NCBI RefSeq assembly: GCF_008033115.1
Contig: NZ_CP041203.1
Coordinates: 2,480,001 to 2,544,000, forward strand
Direction: 5' to 3'
Source: Cellulomonas sp. Y8
GTDB taxonomy: Bacteria; Actinomycetota; Actinomycetes; Actinomycetales; Cellulomonadaceae
DNA: 64,000 bases
Under the pieces are notes generated by a model. The model did not search any database and was not told where the DNA came from. It was given only the letters and a program-made list of their open reading frames with translations. Position numbers and translations under genes: made by a program. Shown here piece by piece: positions 8,005 to 19,789 of this stretch; the stretch's first letter is position 1; each line of letters opens with the position of its first letter.

Positions 8005-8123
8005 TGACGCCCCCTGCTGCTCGGTCCCGGTCGGCCGGCGCGGCCCCGGTGGGGCGGCGGCGGACCGACGCGTGCCCCGCACGGCGGCGGGGCACGCGTC
8101 CAGTCTACGGCGGGGGCGCCGGG

Positions 8124-10178
<2,055 letters not shown>

Positions 10179-10249
10179 GTGTGCCTCCAGCGCAACGACG
10201 TCGGTGCGATCTGGCGCGGCTCGGATGCCGCGTCTCCCGGCACTCTAGT

Positions 10250-10263
10250 AGGACTTTCGTCCC
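10250..10263. promoter_or_regulatory. DevR/DosR-like palindrome upstream of acsA
   Basis: AGGACTTTCGTCCC differs at two positions from the mycobacterial DevR (DosR) core GGGACTWWAGTCCC. The minus strand continues into TACTAGAGT, a plausible -10 (TAGAGT, 10247-10242) for acsA without a good -35, as expected of an activator-dependent promoter. Spacing to that -10 is shorter than in classical DevR promoters, so function is tentative. Confidence 0.35.
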
Positions 10264-10316
10264 TGGCGAGTGTGGTCCGCGCCTGGGCTCGGGGCCGTGG
10301 TTCCGAGTGGCTCGGG

Positions 10317-11654
10317 TCAGGCCCGGGGCAGCCGGCGCCGGCGCGCGGCGGCCAGGACCAGGCCCGCGACCAGCAGCAGCGCGCCCACGACGAACACGGA
10401 TCCGGACGTCGCGGTCACGGTCGCCCGCACCACGGAGTACTCCGTGCCGTCGGTGGCGATCCACCGCACGATGTCGACGTGCGTCGTCGCGGGCACGTAC
10501 AGCAGCACGACGCCCACCACCGAGGCGACCAGGCCCGCGGTGACCGGGACGGCGGGCGTCCACAGGCCGAGGCCCAGCACCACCGCCAGCACCAGCACGC
10601 CGGCCGTCACCAGCACCACGCCGAGCACGTCGTAGGACGCGTCCCAGCCGGGCGCCTGCGCGGCCAGCACGCGCGACTGCCCGAACAGGACCGTCCAGAC
10701 GCCGATCGCGCCGACCACCAGCCCGACCAGCGCGCCGAGCACGTGCCGGAGCGCGCCGCCGCCAGGGCGGTGCGCGGGCTCGGCGACCGGCTCGAGGGTG
10801 CCCGCGGCAGCGCGGCGACCCCGGGACCGGGTCGCGTGCTCGTCCTCGGGCGCGGTGTGCTGCGCGCCGGGGATGGCGGGGGCGGCCGGGCCGGCCGGTG
10901 CCGGGGCGGACGGGTCGCCGTACGGCACCGTGGCGTCGGAGGGCCCGGTGCCGGGCAGCCCGGCGTCGGGGGCGTCGGTCGTCGCATCGGGGTCGCGCGT
11001 GAGCACCGCGGCGGCGCGGGCCTCGGCCCCGCGGATGCTCGTGCGACGCACGGGTTCGGTCGGCGTCGGGGCGGCCGCGCCGGTGGTGGCCGTGCCGGTG
11101 GTGGCCGCGCCGGGGGCGACACCGCCCGCCGGGGTCGTCGGGAGCGGGGCGGTCGGTGCGCCCGCGCCGTCGGCGGCGAACCGCGCGGAGCCCGGTCCGC
11201 CCGGGGTGCCGGGTCCGCCCGGGGTGCCCGGACCGCCCGGCGTGCCGGGACCGCCGGGGGTCCCGGGGACGCCGGGGGCGTGCAGGGCCGCGGCGCCGGG
11301 CAGGTCGGCCGGTGCGTCGTCGGGCGCGGGCGGGGTGGGCGCGGGGCGGGTCGCGCGGTGCGCGCTGGTGCCGCGGGAGGGGGTGCCGGTGGCGCGGGCG
11401 GTGGGGGCGGTGCCCGTGGCGGAGGTGGCCTCGGCCGTCGGGACGGCGGGCACCCGCTCGGTCGGCGTGGTCGCCGGGCGCGTCGCATCGGCCGGGCCGG
11501 AGCCGGTCGGCGCCGCGTCAGCGCCCTGCGGCCGCGGGGCGCCCGCGTCCGTGCCGGCGGCGTCGGGGGTACCCGGTTCCGACGCGCGCTGCTCCGCGGT
11601 GTCGGGCGCGGTCGACGGCGTGTCGTCCTGCTCGCGGTCCGAGGTGCTGCTCAT
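10317..11654 (-). CDS. Membrane protein with long Pro/Thr/Ala-rich N-terminal domain
   Basis: 445 aa, not assigned to a named family. About 280 N-terminal residues are disordered and rich in Ala, Pro, Thr and Gly, including a collagen-like run of five GTPGGP-type repeats (DNA 11195-11270). The C-terminal ~150 residues hold four hydrophobic helices separated by short loops and end in a basic tail (RRRRLPRA). The topology suggests a four-helix membrane anchor with a cytoplasmic disordered arm. ATG 11654 has an AAGGGAG ribosome site. The repeat DNA also reads as collagen-like on the other strand, but only this frame yields the membrane helices. Confidence 0.7.
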   Translation of the reverse strand: MSSTSDREQDDTPSTAPDTAEQRASEPGTPDAAGTDAGAPRPQGADAAPTGSGPADATRPATTPTERVPAVPTAEATSATGTAPTARATGTPSRGTSAHRATRPAPTPPAPDDAPADLPGAAALHAPGVPGTPGGPGTPGGPGTPGGPGTPGGPGSARFAADGAGAPTAPLPTTPAGGVAPGAATTGTATTGAAAPTPTEPVRRTSIRGAEARAAAVLTRDPDATTDAPDAGLPGTGPSDATVPYGDPSAPAPAGPAAPAIPGAQHTAPEDEHATRSRGRRAAAGTLEPVAEPAHRPGGGALRHVLGALVGLVVGAIGVWTVLFGQSRVLAAQAPGWDASYDVLGVVLVTAGVLVLAVVLGLGLWTPAVPVTAGLVASVVGVVLLYVPATTHVDIVRWIATDGTEYSVVRATVTATSGSVFVVGALLLVAGLVLAAARRRRLPRA

Positions 11655-11831
11655 GTCTGCTCCCTTGTCGCCGGCTCACGGTGCGCGGGGCAGGAGCGTC
11701 GGGCGCCTCCCGCGCAGCGGGTTCGGTGTCGACGCGGCCGCGCTGGTCACGTCGGTGCTCCGTCCGACCGTAGAGCGCCGGGTCGCCGCCCGCCCCACGG
11801 CGCGCCCGAGATGTCCGAATCCCGGGGTGAT

Positions 11832-11844
11832 GTCCAGTCTGGAC
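11832..11844. repeat. Short palindrome in the 11655-11887 intergenic gap
   Basis: GTCCAG-T-CTGGAC is a perfect odd palindrome about 180 bp upstream of the low-complexity membrane gene and 44 bp beyond the FNT stop. It could be an operator or part of a weak terminator. Nothing else was recognised in this 233-bp gap. Confidence 0.25.
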
Positions 11845-11887
11845 TCGGTGCCGAGCGCGTGGAGTGGAAGGTCTGGCCGGACCGGCC

Positions 11888-12730
11888 TCAGCGCGTCGCG
11901 GCCGCCAGCGCCTCGGGCTCCGGCGCCGCCGCCGGGTCGGCGGGGGCGGCCGGCTCCCGCGGCGGGGCCGCCGCGACCGCGTTCGCCGCGCCGACCAGCA
12001 GCCCGCCGCCGACCAGGTTGCCGAGCCCGACGAGCAGCACGTTCCGCGCGAACTCCGCGACGGTCGCGCCCTCGAGCCCGCCGACGAGGCCGAACGAGAA
12101 CGTCGTCATGTTGGCGACGACGTGCTCGAACCCCGAGGTGATGAACACCATCACGCACGCGAAGATCACGACGATCTTGGCGACCTCGTTCTGCAGCCGG
12201 CCGGCGCACCAGATCGCCAGGCAGACCATCAGGTTGCACATGACGCCGCGGAAGAACAGCTCGGTGCCGGACTCCTCGGCCTTGTGGGCGATCATCGACG
12301 CGATCATCCGGCCCGCCGGCCGGTCGGGCCCCAGCGCGCCGGACAGGTGCAGGATCACCGCCAGCACGAACGCGCCCAGCAGGTTGCCGACCAGGCAGGC
12401 CAGCAGCGTCGCGCCGGCGCGCGCCCAGGAGATCGCCCCGCGCATCGCGCCCTGGGTGAACACCATCATCCCGGAGGTGGCGAGCTCGCCGCCGGCGACC
12501 ACGACGATCGTCAGCGCGACCCCGAACACCAGGCCCTGCACCAGCGGCGTGAAGCCCGACCCGACGTCGGCCAGCGGCCCGCCCGCCGTCGCCATGATGA
12601 CCACGCCGAGCCCGATGTACGCGCCGGCGAGCATGGTGTTCACGAGGTAGACGCCGGGGCGGCGGGCGAGGTCCGTCTTCGCCCGGGCCGCCTGCGTCTG
12701 GTAGTCGAGGGCCTCGGCGACGCTGAGCAT
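11888..12730 (-). CDS. Formate/nitrite transporter (FNT) family channel
   Basis: Pentameric aquaporin-like anion channel subunit, 280 aa from ATG 12730, with six membrane segments. The family pattern is visible: LAGAYIGLGVVIMATAGG in helix 1, GELATSGMM after helix 2, GNLLGAFVLAV, CNLMVCLAIW, and FEHVVANMTTF in the second half. Substrate is formate, nitrite or hydrosulfide and cannot be decided by reading. The Ala/Pro-rich C-terminal 30 residues are a species-specific tail. Transcribed on the same strand as rlmC, with 62 bp between. Confidence 0.92.
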   Translation of the reverse strand: MLSVAEALDYQTQAARAKTDLARRPGVYLVNTMLAGAYIGLGVVIMATAGGPLADVGSGFTPLVQGLVFGVALTIVVVAGGELATSGMMVFTQGAMRGAISWARAGATLLACLVGNLLGAFVLAVILHLSGALGPDRPAGRMIASMIAHKAEESGTELFFRGVMCNLMVCLAIWCAGRLQNEVAKIVVIFACVMVFITSGFEHVVANMTTFSFGLVGGLEGATVAEFARNVLLVGLGNLVGGGLLVGAANAVAAAPPREPAAPADPAAAPEPEALAAATR

Positions 12731-12792
12731 GCGATCAGGGTCCTGCCCCGCGCGGCCCCAGACGTGGGACGAAAGGCACGGCCGCGGGCGGG

Positions 12793-13917
12793 TCAGTCCC
12801 GGGACAGCGCGACGACGACCTCGTAGTGCCCGGTCTGGGGGAACATGTCGAGCAGCCGGCCCCGGCGCGGCCGGAGCGACGGCATGGCGGCGAGGTCCCG
12901 CGCGAGCGACGCGGCGTTGCACGACGAGTAGACGACGTCCCGCACGCCCGACTCCTCGAGCCACCCGGCGAGCGCCGGCCCGATCCCGCGCCGCGGCGGG
13001 TTCACGACCACCAGGTCGGGCGGGGCCGCGGCGCCGAGCGCGAACGCGGTCGCGTCGCCCGCGGCGAACCGCACGCCCGCGAGGCCGAGGTCGTCCCGGC
13101 TCTGCTCGGCGCTCGCGACGGCCTCGGCCGACGTCTCGATGCCGACGACCGTGCGCCCCGGCCGCGCGACGTGCAGCGCGAAGCCGCCGACGCCGCAGTA
13201 CAGGTCCCACACCGAGCGCGGGTCGGCGGCATCCACCCAGTCCCGGCCGATCCGGTACAGGGCCGCCGCGACGGCGGTGTTCGTCTGGAAGAAGCTCTGC
13301 GGCCGCAGGTGCAGGTCGACGGCGTTCACCCGCATCCGCAGCGTCGCCCGCTCGGTGAGCACGACCTCGGTGTCGCCCTCGAGGACGGCCTTGTGCTCGG
13401 GGAGCAGGTTCGCCGACACCACGACGGCGCGGGGCAGCGTGGCCAGCAGCCACGGCAGGTGCTTCCGCAGCCGGGGCAGCGCCTCGGACGACCGCAGGAC
13501 GAACCGCACCATGAGCTCGCCGTCGGGCGACTCGGTGACGAGCACGTACTTGAGCTCGCCGCGCCGCGTCGGCACGTCGTACGGCACCAGCCGGGCGAGG
13601 GTCGCGAACTCCGCCAGCACCGGCAGCGAGGCCTGCAGCGAGGCGGGGTACAGGCCGCAGTCGCGCAGGTCGACCCCGACGCCGCCCGGGTCGAGGATGC
13701 CGAGCGTGGGGGCGTCGACCGTGCCGCCGACGGCCATCTTCGCCTTGTTGCGGAAGCCGGACTCGGCGCTCGCCACCGGGGGCAGCCAGTCGAGGGGCCC
13801 GAACGGGTCGACCAGGTCGCGGCAGCGCTCCTGCTTGGCGGCGAGCTGGTCGGCGTAGGGCTGCTCGATCCAGGTGCAGGAGCGACACCGGGCGGCGTCG
13901 AAGTGGTGGCACTGCAC
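12793..13917 (-). CDS. rlmC: 23S rRNA (uracil-C5)-methyltransferase RlmC-like
   Basis: TrmA/RumA-family SAM-dependent methyltransferase, 374 aa. The iron-sulfur cysteines Cys3, Cys11, Cys14 and Cys87 match E. coli RlmC spacing exactly; the SAM motif DLYCGVGGFAL starts near residue 238, PPRRG follows, and the catalytic Cys333 sits in YSSCN. There is no N-terminal TRAM domain, as expected for RlmC. By homology the target is a U747-type position. Start is GTG 13917 with no ribosome site but TAGGAT ending 6 nt upstream (13929-13924), indicating a leaderless transcript. Confidence 0.9.
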   Translation of the reverse strand: MQCHHFDAARCRSCTWIEQPYADQLAAKQERCRDLVDPFGPLDWLPPVASAESGFRNKAKMAVGGTVDAPTLGILDPGGVGVDLRDCGLYPASLQASLPVLAEFATLARLVPYDVPTRRGELKYVLVTESPDGELMVRFVLRSSEALPRLRKHLPWLLATLPRAVVVSANLLPEHKAVLEGDTEVVLTERATLRMRVNAVDLHLRPQSFFQTNTAVAAALYRIGRDWVDAADPRSVWDLYCGVGGFALHVARPGRTVVGIETSAEAVASAEQSRDDLGLAGVRFAAGDATAFALGAAAPPDLVVVNPPRRGIGPALAGWLEESGVRDVVYSSCNAASLARDLAAMPSLRPRRGRLLDMFPQTGHYEVVVALSRD

Positions 13918-13978
13918 CGGTCGATCCTACGGGCGCGCGGGGGCGCGCACCCCCGGTCGCGGCGGTGGCCGGGAGGGC

Positions 13979-15424
<1,446 letters not shown>

Positions 15425-15512
15425 GGGGTCAGTGTGACCCGGAACACGCTCGCGCGCCCAGGTCGGCGCCCCGGCGAGCCGCCCGCCGGGCCGTCGCTCG
15501 TAGGGTGGCCGC

Positions 15513-16436
15513 GTGCTGCCCGTCGTCCCGTCCTCGCTCCCGCCCGCGGGCGACGACCCGCTCGCGCCGCTGCTCGACCTCGCCGGCGTGCGCGAGTCCG
15601 TCGACCGGGCGCGGACCGCCTGCGAGGAGCTGCGCTGGCACGAGGCGTTCCGACGGCGGTGGCGCGAGGTCAGGGCCGAGGCCGACGTGCGGGCGGCGTG
15701 CGCCGGGGCGGCGGTAGACGGGGCCCGGGTTCCGCTGGACGTGCTGCGCGGGGTCGCGACGGGTGTGGACCGGGTGGGGTCGGGCGACGGCTCGGGAGGC
15801 GTCCCGGGCGAGGCGGCGGGCGGCGACCCGGCCGACCTGCGCGTGGCCGTCGGCGCCCTGCGGGCGACCGTGCTCGCGGCCACCTGGCGGCCCGACCTCG
15901 GCGCTCGCACGGCCGCCGCGCCGCCCCCGCTCGGCCAGGTGCTCGCGCGCCTGCACGCCGCGGCCGGCGCCGGGTGGCTGCCCGAGGCGGACCTGGGCCG
16001 CGTGCGTTCCGGGGACGCGGCACCCCGCGACCTGACCGGGCCGGGACCGGCGCCCGACGGTGCCGGGGCGGCCGAGCGGCTCGCGCTGCTCACCCGCACC
16101 GTCGGCGCCACCCGGGCGCCCGCGCTCGTCGTCGCCGCGGTGGTGCACGGAGAGCTCCTGGCGGTGCGGCCGTTCGCCGCGGGCAACGGCACGGTTGCGC
16201 GGGCGGCGGCGCGGCTGCTGGTCTGCGCGCGCGGGCTCGACCCGACCGGCGCGGTCGTGCCGGAGTCGGCGTGGGCGGCGGCGCCGCTGCCCTACCTCGC
16301 CACCGCGGCGCGGTTCGCGACGGGGACGCCGGAGGGCGTGGCCGCGTGGATCGGGGCGTGCGCCGACGCGGTGGTCGCGGGCGCGGCCGAGGGGCGGCGG
16401 GTGGCCGACGCGGTGCTGGCGGGCCGGCTGGGCTGA
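15513..16436 (+). CDS. Fic-fold protein with degenerate catalytic motif
   Basis: 307 aa, Ala/Arg-rich. The segment VRPFAAGNGTVAR (DNA about 16170-16207) aligns with the Fic AMP-transferase motif HPFxxGNGRxxR but has Arg in place of the catalytic His and Thr in place of the phosphate-binding Arg, so AMPylation looks abolished. The flanking helices fit a Fido fold. Homologues in the same place beside Ssd/Tad genes are known in actinomycetes (recalled). GTG 15513 is preceded by TAGGGT ending 6 nt upstream, suggesting a leaderless gene divergent from the malic enzyme. Confidence 0.65.
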   Translation: MLPVVPSSLPPAGDDPLAPLLDLAGVRESVDRARTACEELRWHEAFRRRWREVRAEADVRAACAGAAVDGARVPLDVLRGVATGVDRVGSGDGSGGVPGEAAGGDPADLRVAVGALRATVLAATWRPDLGARTAAAPPPLGQVLARLHAAAGAGWLPEADLGRVRSGDAAPRDLTGPGPAPDGAGAAERLALLTRTVGATRAPALVVAAVVHGELLAVRPFAAGNGTVARAAARLLVCARGLDPTGAVVPESAWAAAPLPYLATAARFATGTPEGVAAWIGACADAVVAGAAEGRRVADAVLAGRLG

Positions 16437-16478
16437 CGGGGACCCGGTCGCGGGCCGGCGGGCTCGCCCGGGAACGAA

Positions 16479-16505
16479 CAACGGCGCCCGGGGAGGACGC
16501 CGTTG
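16479..16505. terminator. Hairpin after the Fic-like gene
   Basis: CAACGGCG (16479-16486) and CGCCGTTG (16498-16505) form an 8-bp stem with an 11-nt loop, 43 bp after the stop. It lies in the 311-bp gap between the convergent Fic-like and HAD genes. The remainder of the gap (16506-16747) shows no convincing gene or tRNA. Confidence 0.45.
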
Positions 16506-16747
16506 CCGAACGGACGACCGCGGGGGTTATCAGGCGTGCACTGGGTCAGTCGAGACGGGGTCGAGCCCGTTCGACGCGTCCTATGCGTGGACGGATCGCG
16601 CGTGGGTTCCCTCGGGCCGTTCTGTTGTGCTGCCCATCACAGCCGCCGGCGGGCCGTCTGGGAAGGGCTCATGGCGAACTCCCAGGTCGGTCCGAGCCGC
16701 CGCCCGGATGGCGGGACGGCTGACCGGATGCCGGACGGTGCCGGGGC

Positions 16748-17623
16748 TCAGGCGCGGCGGCGACGGTCGCGGGCGGCGCGCGAGGCCCACGCGATCAGTC
16801 CCGCGCCGGCGACCACGGCGGCCACCCCCGCCAGCACCAGGCCGTCCCGCCCCGCCGGACCGGTGAGCTGCCGCAGGGCGGCCCGCCGTCGACCGGCCGC
16901 GACCGCCACGTGCCGGCGGAACACCAGCGGCGTCCAGCCCTCGCGCTCCGCCAGCCGCCGCAGCGCACGGTCCGGGTTCACGACGAACCCGTGGCCGACC
17001 ACGCGCAGCATCGGCGCGTCCGTGTCGGAGTCCGTGTACGCCGACGACGCGGCGAGGTCGTACCCGCGCCGCTCCGCGAGCTCCCGCATCGCGCGCGCCT
17101 TCGCGGGGCCGTAGGCGTAGAACGCGATCTCGCCGGTGTACCGCCCGTCGGCGACGCCCATCCGGCTGGCGATCACCTCGTCCGCCCCGATCAGCTCCGC
17201 GATCGGCTCCACGAGCTCCGCGCTCGACGCCGACACGACCACGACGTCGTGGCCGGCCGCGTGGTGCTCGGCCACCAGGTCCAGCGCCTCGGCGTACACG
17301 ACCGGGCCGATCGCGTCCTGCAGGCTGGCGGACACGATCGACGACACCCGCTCGACGTCCCAGCCCGCCACCATCGCGGACAGCTGGGCCCGCACGCGCT
17401 CGGTCCTGCCCTCGGTGGCGCTGCCGAGCAGGAACGCGAGCTGGGCCGCCGCCGAGCGGAGCGCCGCCCGACGGGTGAGCAGCCCGCCGGACAGGAACGG
17501 GCGCGCGAACGCGCTCGCCGCCGACGTCGCGATGACCGTCTTGTCGAGGTCGAAGAACGCGGCGGCGCGCGTGGGCGGTGCTCCGCCGACGGGGGGCGCG
17601 GACGAGGTGGGGCGGTGGGTCAT
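16748..17623 (-). CDS. HAD-IB family phosphatase
   Basis: SerB-like haloacid dehalogenase hydrolase, 291 aa. Motif I DLDKTV supplies nucleophile Asp25 and acid/base Asp27; motif II is VVVSAS, and motif IV is YTDSDTDAPML with metal-binding aspartates. A single membrane helix near residues 262-282 and a basic tail ([10 protein letters not shown]) anchor it to the membrane. ATG 17623 has AGGAGG at 17640-17635 on the minus strand. It is divergent from the ssd-tad operon; HAD-IB genes adjoin ssd in many actinomycetes. The substrate is unknown. Confidence 0.88.
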   Translation of the reverse strand: MTHRPTSSAPPVGGAPPTRAAAFFDLDKTVIATSAASAFARPFLSGGLLTRRAALRSAAAQLAFLLGSATEGRTERVRAQLSAMVAGWDVERVSSIVSASLQDAIGPVVYAEALDLVAEHHAAGHDVVVVSASSAELVEPIAELIGADEVIASRMGVADGRYTGEIAFYAYGPAKARAMRELAERRGYDLAASSAYTDSDTDAPMLRVVGHGFVVNPDRALRRLAEREGWTPLVFRRHVAVAAGRRRAALRQLTGPAGRDGLVLAGVAAVVAGAGLIAWASRAARDRRRRA

Positions 17624-17804
17624 CGGGACGGGTGCCTCCTGGACCGAGGGTATCGAGCCCCACCGGGACGACCACAGGGGCACCGCGGGTGCGTCGTCCC
17701 CAGGGACGGGGACGTCGGACCTCGGGCGGCGGCGCACGGACGGCAGCCTCGGCGGACGCGGGAGCGGTCCGGGTCGGCCGGGCCGGTGACCACCGGGAGG
17801 TGCG

Positions 17805-18542
17805 ATGGCGAGGAGCGGGCGGCCGGCGTCCGGGGCCGGGGTGGTGGGCGTGGTCGGCGCGCGCGGCGGTGCCGGGGCCACGGTGACGGCAGCGGCGCTC
17901 GCGGCCGAGCTCGCACGGCGCGGCACGGCGGTGCTGGTCGACACGGGGCCAGGGCCGTCGGTCGACACCGTGCTCGGGCTCGAGGCGCACCCCGGGCTGC
18001 GCTGGCCGGACCTGGACGGCGCGCGCGGCGCGGTCGACCCGGCGCTGCTCGCCGGCAACCTCATGCGCTGGGGCCGGTGCGGGGTGCTGCCCACCGACGA
18101 CGGCCGCCCCGGTCCGCCTCCGCCGGGGGCGCTGGGCGACGTGGTCCGGGCGCTCGCCGCCGCGCACGGGTCCGTGGTGCTCGACCTGGACCGGGCGGCG
18201 GTGCTCGGCGCGGGTGAGGGCCCGGCGGTGCGGGGGGCGACGCTGCTCGCCGCCTGCCGGACGGTGCTCGTGGTGGTGCCGCGCGACGTCCCCGCCGTCG
18301 CGGGCGCGCGGCTGCTGCGGGACGGGCTCGTCGGCGCGGGGCGGCGCGTGGGCCTCGTCGCGCGGGCGCCAGCCCCGGGCGGTCTCGGGGTCGAGGAGGT
18401 CGCAGCCGCCGTCGGGCTGCCGGTGGTGGCGTCCCTTCCCTGGGCGCGCGGGCTGGGCGCGGCGGTCGACAGCGGGGTCGGCCCCGCGCTGCCGTCGGCG
18501 GCGGCCCGGGCGGTCCAGCGGCTCGCGCGGCGGCTCACGTGA
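17805..18542 (+). CDS. Septum-site-determining protein Ssd-like (CpaE/MinD-like)
   Basis: 245-aa P-loop-type protein. The N-terminal motif GARGGAGATVTAAALA matches the deviant Walker A region but lacks the usual lysines, a known trait of Ssd/CpaE relatives, so ATP hydrolysis is doubtful. It has VLVDTGPG (switch-like) and a leucine-rich C-terminal half. Starts at ATG 17805 with GGGAGG upstream and overlaps tadA by four bases (GTGA). In tad operons CpaE-like proteins position the pilus secretion machinery, and in mycobacteria Ssd affects septation. Confidence 0.82.
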   Translation: MARSGRPASGAGVVGVVGARGGAGATVTAAALAAELARRGTAVLVDTGPGPSVDTVLGLEAHPGLRWPDLDGARGAVDPALLAGNLMRWGRCGVLPTDDGRPGPPPPGALGDVVRALAAAHGSVVLDLDRAAVLGAGEGPAVRGATLLAACRTVLVVVPRDVPAVAGARLLRDGLVGAGRRVGLVARAPAPGGLGVEEVAAAVGLPVVASLPWARGLGAAVDSGVGPALPSAAARAVQRLARRLT

Positions 18543-19789
18543 CGGGCGGCGCGGTCGGCCGCGACCTCGGCGACGACGGGCACGGGGTCGGGGGCCTCGT
18601 CGCGAGCGTCCGGCAGCGGCTCGCCGCGGAGGGCGGACCGGTGACCGGCGCCCGGGTGTCCGCGGCGCTGCGGGAGAGCGGGCGCGTGCTCGGCAGCGCC
18701 GCGCTCACGGAGCTGGACGCGGTCGTCCGCGCCGAGATCGTGGGAGCCGGACCGCTGCAGGCGCTGCTCGACGACCCGGCCGTGACCGACGTGCTCGTGA
18801 ACGGCCCCCGCGACGTCTGGGTCGAGCGGGACGGGCGGCTGCAGCGGGCGGCCGTCGACCTCGGGGACGCCGCGCGGGTCCGGGCGCTCGCGGTGCGGCT
18901 GGCGGCGGCGGCCGGTCAGCGCCTCGACGACGCGCGACCCGCCGCCGACGCCCGCCTGCCCGACGGCACCCGCCTGCACGCCGTGCTGCCGCCCGTGGCC
19001 GACGGCTGCGCGCTGCTGTCGCTGCGGGTGCTCCGGCACCGGGCCTTCACCCTCGACGACCTGGTCCGGGACGGCACGGTGCCGGCCGACGCCCGCGGGG
19101 TGCTCCGCGCGCTGGTCGCGAGCCGGTCGAACCTGCTCGTCTCCGGCGCGACGGGCACCGGCAAGACCACCCTGCTCTCGACGCTGCTGTCGCTCGCCGA
19201 CCCCGGGGAGCGGATCGTCCTGGTGGAGGAGGCGGGCGAGCTCGCGCCCCGGCACCCGCACGTCGTCCGCCTGCTCGCGCGTCGGCCCAACGTCGAGGGC
19301 TCCGGGGGCGTCGACCTCGGCGACCTCGTGCGCGAGTCGCTCCGGATGCGACCCGACCGGGTGGTGCTGGGCGAGTGCCGCGGGGCCGAGGTCCGCGACG
19401 TGCTCAGCGCGCTCAACACCGGCCACGACGGGGGCTGCACCACCGTGCACGCGAACGCGGCGGCGGACGTCCCGGCCCGGCTGGAGGCGCTCGGCGCGCT
19501 CGCGGGGCTGTCGCGGGAGGCGCTCGCGGCCCAGGCGGCGAGCGCGATCCACGCCGTCCTGCACCTGCGCCGGGACGGGGGTAGGCGCCGGCTCGCCGAG
19601 ATCGCGACCGTCGGGCGCGACCCCGGGAGCGGGACGCTGGTGGTCCGCACCGCGCTCGCGGCCGGGTCCGACGGGGAGGTCGTCGCGGGGCCGGGGTGGG
19701 CGGGACTCGCCGGGCGCCTGGAGCGGGTGCTGCCCGCGGGGAGCCCGGTCTCGGCGGACGTGCCCCCGGTGGACAGGGCCCCGGGGTGA
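18539..19789 (+). CDS. tadA: TadA/CpaF-family secretion ATPase
   Basis: Hexameric type II/IV secretion ATPase, 416 aa, powering pilus assembly or secretion at the cytoplasmic face. Walker A SGATGTGKTT at about residues 202-211, Asp box LVEEAGEL, Walker B LRMRPDRVVLGECRG and His box DGGCTTVHANAA are all intact. GTG 18539 overlaps the ssd stop, and its own stop overlaps tadB (GTGA again), so the genes are translationally coupled. Confidence 0.95.
   Translation: MTGGAVGRDLGDDGHGVGGLVASVRQRLAAEGGPVTGARVSAALRESGRVLGSAALTELDAVVRAEIVGAGPLQALLDDPAVTDVLVNGPRDVWVERDGRLQRAAVDLGDAARVRALAVRLAAAAGQRLDDARPAADARLPDGTRLHAVLPPVADGCALLSLRVLRHRAFTLDDLVRDGTVPADARGVLRALVASRSNLLVSGATGTGKTTLLSTLLSLADPGERIVLVEEAGELAPRHPHVVRLLARRPNVEGSGGVDLGDLVRESLRMRPDRVVLGECRGAEVRDVLSALNTGHDGGCTTVHANAAADVPARLEALGALAGLSREALAAQAASAIHAVLHLRRDGGRRRLAEIATVGRDPGSGTLVVRTALAAGSDGEVVAGPGWAGLAGRLERVLPAGSPVSADVPPVDRAPG

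Noticed and set aside
10798..12141. Long plus-strand ORF with collagen-like GPPGVP repeats
   Set aside because: It is the complement of the Pro/Thr/Gly-rich minus-strand gene, which alone gives coherent membrane helices, a ribosome site and a sensible stop.
16515..16600. Possible tRNA: minus strand contains a CTGATAA loop-like string and the plus strand a GTCGAGCCCGTTCGA stretch
   Set aside because: The anticodon stem does not pair (CACGC against CCCCC) and no acceptor or T-arm stems can be drawn.
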